Shown one piece after another: positions 23,704-24,822 of a DNA stretch of 24,822 nt (positions are counted from its first letter, which is position 1; each line of letters starts with the position of its first letter). A program made the position numbers and the translations under genes. The notes beneath the pieces are model-generated. The model was not told where the DNA came from, made no database searches, and saw nothing but the letters and a program-made list of their open reading frames with translations. Source of the stretch: an uncultured Bacteroidales bacterium (GTDB lineage: Bacteria; Bacteroidota; Bacteroidia; Bacteroidales; UBA932); assembly GCA_934717185.1 (NCBI GenBank), contig CAKUYQ010000037.1:1-24822 (forward strand), given 5' to 3'.

Positions 23704-23805
23704 TCAATCAGGCTCTTCTTCGTCTGCCAGCCACTTGGCTATCCTCTTGTTTTCAACCAATACTATCTTGATGCGATTGATGCCTTTCTTTGCCGTGCTC
23801 TTCAT
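23704..23805 (-). pseudogene. stump of an Xre-type HTH regulator
   Basis: A 33-codon frame with a good start reads MKSTAKKGINRIKIVLVENK followed by RIAKWLAD, the characteristic N-terminus of a common Bacteroidales Xre regulator, then changes to EEEPD and stops. The rest of the HTH (the GKDPATVSKWCTN-type helix) is missing. In another frame downstream SLIEIEAEKLLNISANQ reads up to a stop at about 23662, which could be the original C-terminus. An internal deletion of the HTH is the simplest explanation. It lies at the head of the DUF3791/DUF3990 operon, so the operon may have lost its own regulator. Confidence 0.6.
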
Positions 23806-23821
23806 TTATTTTCTTTGTCTA

Positions 23822-23850
23822 CAAAGGTAGCTACAATCTTGGATAATCAA
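23822..23850 (-). promoter_or_regulatory. promoter of the DUF3791/DUF3990 operon
   Basis: On the minus strand TACCTTTG (23822-23829) is a full match to the Bacteroidetes -7 consensus, and TTG (23848-23850) lies 18 bases upstream as the -33 element. The start of the HTH stump is 16 bases downstream. Confidence 0.65.
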
Positions 23851-24092
23851 GAAAGATTACGGAAATAATTATCCATATTATTGCGTTTTTTCATTTATTT
23901 TTGTCATTGCTTTTGAGACAATAAAACATTAACAATGCAACGAAACAGAATGAACATATTTCCAACAACAACCACAATTCAGAGCAACAAACGCACTGAA
24001 TCTGTGTTGAGTGTTCATGTTTTACGCATTGAACCTCGTATAGTAAATACTTTCCAACGAACATAGCGAGTACACTTTTGTACTTTGAGTGA
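23851..24092. other. gene-poor intergenic stretch
   Basis: AT-rich DNA between the divergent promoter at 23822 and the start-less coding remnant at 24093. Short open frames exist on both strands but none has a convincing start, ribosome site or family. An in-frame TGA at 24090 separates this stretch from the remnant. Confidence 0.45.
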
Positions 24093-24233
24093 GAATATAA
24101 GCTGAATAGTTGGAGAGTCCTTACCAAACTTTCCAACAACAACTTTACCCCTGTTTCATTTGAACAAGTGAAGAGAATAATTGAAAATCAAGTGGAACAA
24201 TTTAATAAGAAAATAAATGATAAGGAGGATTAA
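24093..24233 (+). pseudogene. start-less coding remnant abutting the next gene
   Basis: An open frame of 46 codons with no start codon ends two bases before the next ATG. It reads like a real C-terminus, with FTPVSFEQVKRIIENQVEQF followed by NKKINDKED, a helical and charged tail. The frame also reads sensibly upstream of the TGA at 24090 for a few codons (NIASTLLYFE). I do not recognise the family. The tight abutment suggests that a full-length gene was once translationally coupled to its neighbour. Confidence 0.4.
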
Positions 24234-24235
24234 CA

Positions 24236-24817
24236 ATGAGTGAATATACTACCATTTATTTAAGATGCAAGGAGATACCTTTGTTGAAGTACAAAGAGCA
24301 TCCTTCGTATGAGGAATATCAAAAGTTATCTAATGAAGATTTAATGAAAGTCAATCGTGAGATTGATGAATATAACAAACAAGTCACCAAGTCTTTGGGA
24401 TGTAAATTGTTTTATCTTAGCACTACTCCAAGCCGAGAGTTGACGATGCTTCCATGGAGTCCTTCTCCGAGTATACTAACCAAAGGCCTGCTTGATGAGA
24501 TTCTTTATTTCTACCGAGAAGAGATTGATAATTACAAAAATGCTATTGCTAAAAATAAAGAAGATATAGCCAAGTTGGAGGTCCGTATAACCAAAGCAAA
24601 TGTCAATTTGTACGGTAGAATCAGCAAGGAGATAGACGAATGCTATGAAAGAATAAACTTTGAAGAAGAAGAACTCGAACACTACCAATACTTGTACAAC
24701 AAATTTGCTTTCTGTAGCAGTATCATAAACAACGAATCAAATTCAGGTAAGCGTCTCCGCGATTACGTATTGATTGATGTATCAGATGAGGGTATCTTTG
24801 CTGTGTTCAATCAATAG
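24236..24817 (+). CDS. coiled-coil protein of unknown function
   Basis: I do not recognise a family for this 193-residue protein. The N-terminal third is compact (TIYLRCKEIPLLKYKEHPSY), the middle is largely charged and helical with a likely coiled coil at about residues 85-160 (YREEIDNYKNAIAKNKEDIA and ISKEIDECYERINFEEEELE), and the end is a short globular tail (LRDYVLIDVSDEGIFAVFNQ). It has no signal peptide and no membrane helix, so it should be cytoplasmic. A strong AAGGAGG ribosome site, unusual for Bacteroidales, precedes the ATG and overlaps the end of the upstream remnant. It is complete and ends six bases before the window end. Confidence 0.75.
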   Translation: MSEYTTIYLRCKEIPLLKYKEHPSYEEYQKLSNEDLMKVNREIDEYNKQVTKSLGCKLFYLSTTPSRELTMLPWSPSPSILTKGLLDEILYFYREEIDNYKNAIAKNKEDIAKLEVRITKANVNLYGRISKEIDECYERINFEEEELEHYQYLYNKFAFCSSIINNESNSGKRLRDYVLIDVSDEGIFAVFNQ

Positions 24818-24822
24818 TAATA

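Noticed and set aside
23891..24142. 83-codon minus-strand frame with a hydrophobic C-terminal stretch
   Set aside because: The hydrophobic run is what A/C-rich DNA gives when read in reverse; cysteine-rich and without a ribosome site, so probably not a gene.

Overview
The window looks like an accessory 'defence island' of a Bacteroidales bacterium (Bacteroides, Parabacteroides or Prevotella type). The evidence is the family make-up (a Bacteroidales-type integrase with a zinc-ribbon/HTH partner gene, a DUF3791/DUF3990 cassette, a multi-cassette hsdS locus), moderate-to-low GC, and promoters of the Bacteroidetes form TAnnTTTG. No tRNA, rRNA, ribosomal or core metabolic gene is visible. Species cannot be named from sequence reading alone.

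Layout, left to right. (1) 103-2608, minus strand: two HipB/HipA-like toxin-antitoxin modules in tandem. The left one is intact; the right one has a complete antitoxin but a HipA cut off just after its glycine-rich loop. (2) 2962-4805, plus strand: a two-gene ATPase + RloB/TOPRIM cassette (RloAB / AbiL-like abortive infection), flanked by short direct repeats. (3) 4980-10147, plus strand: a decaying integrative element. It has a cluster of TGTCCC motifs, a frameshifted HTH gene, a tyrosine integrase with an early ochre stop, a membrane protein, an excisionase-like HTH gene and a DnaB/RepA-like ATPase split by an amber codon. The primase and mobilisation genes usually found downstream are absent. 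(4) 10913-22101: a type I restriction-modification locus. The minus-strand operon reads hsdR - hsdM - DUF262/DUF1524 (GmrSD-like) - DUF1016 nuclease - hsdS, with gaps of only 2 to 11 bases. Downstream of hsdS lie a silent single-TRD cassette, a tyrosine recombinase gene and a silent two-TRD cassette. Exact inverted repeats of 63, 119 and 36 bp link the silent cassettes to the expressed hsdS, so the specificity subunit should switch by DNA inversion (two first-half and three second-half TRDs, six combinations). (5) 22718-23805, minus strand: a DUF3791 - DUF3990 - DUF3791 operon behind a good Bacteroidetes promoter and the stump of an HTH gene. (6) 24093-24817: a start-less coding remnant overlapping nothing but abutting a 193-residue coiled-coil protein of unknown function.

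The working picture is stacked anti-phage or stress modules: phase-variable methylation and restriction, a putative modified-DNA nuclease (GmrSD type) and a DUF1016 nuclease co-transcribed with it, an ATPase/TOPRIM abortive system, and toxin-antitoxin pairs. They sit around a dying mobile element. Three copies of one palindromic intergenic element (1615, 10155, 22258) mark module edges, two of them bracketing the restriction locus.
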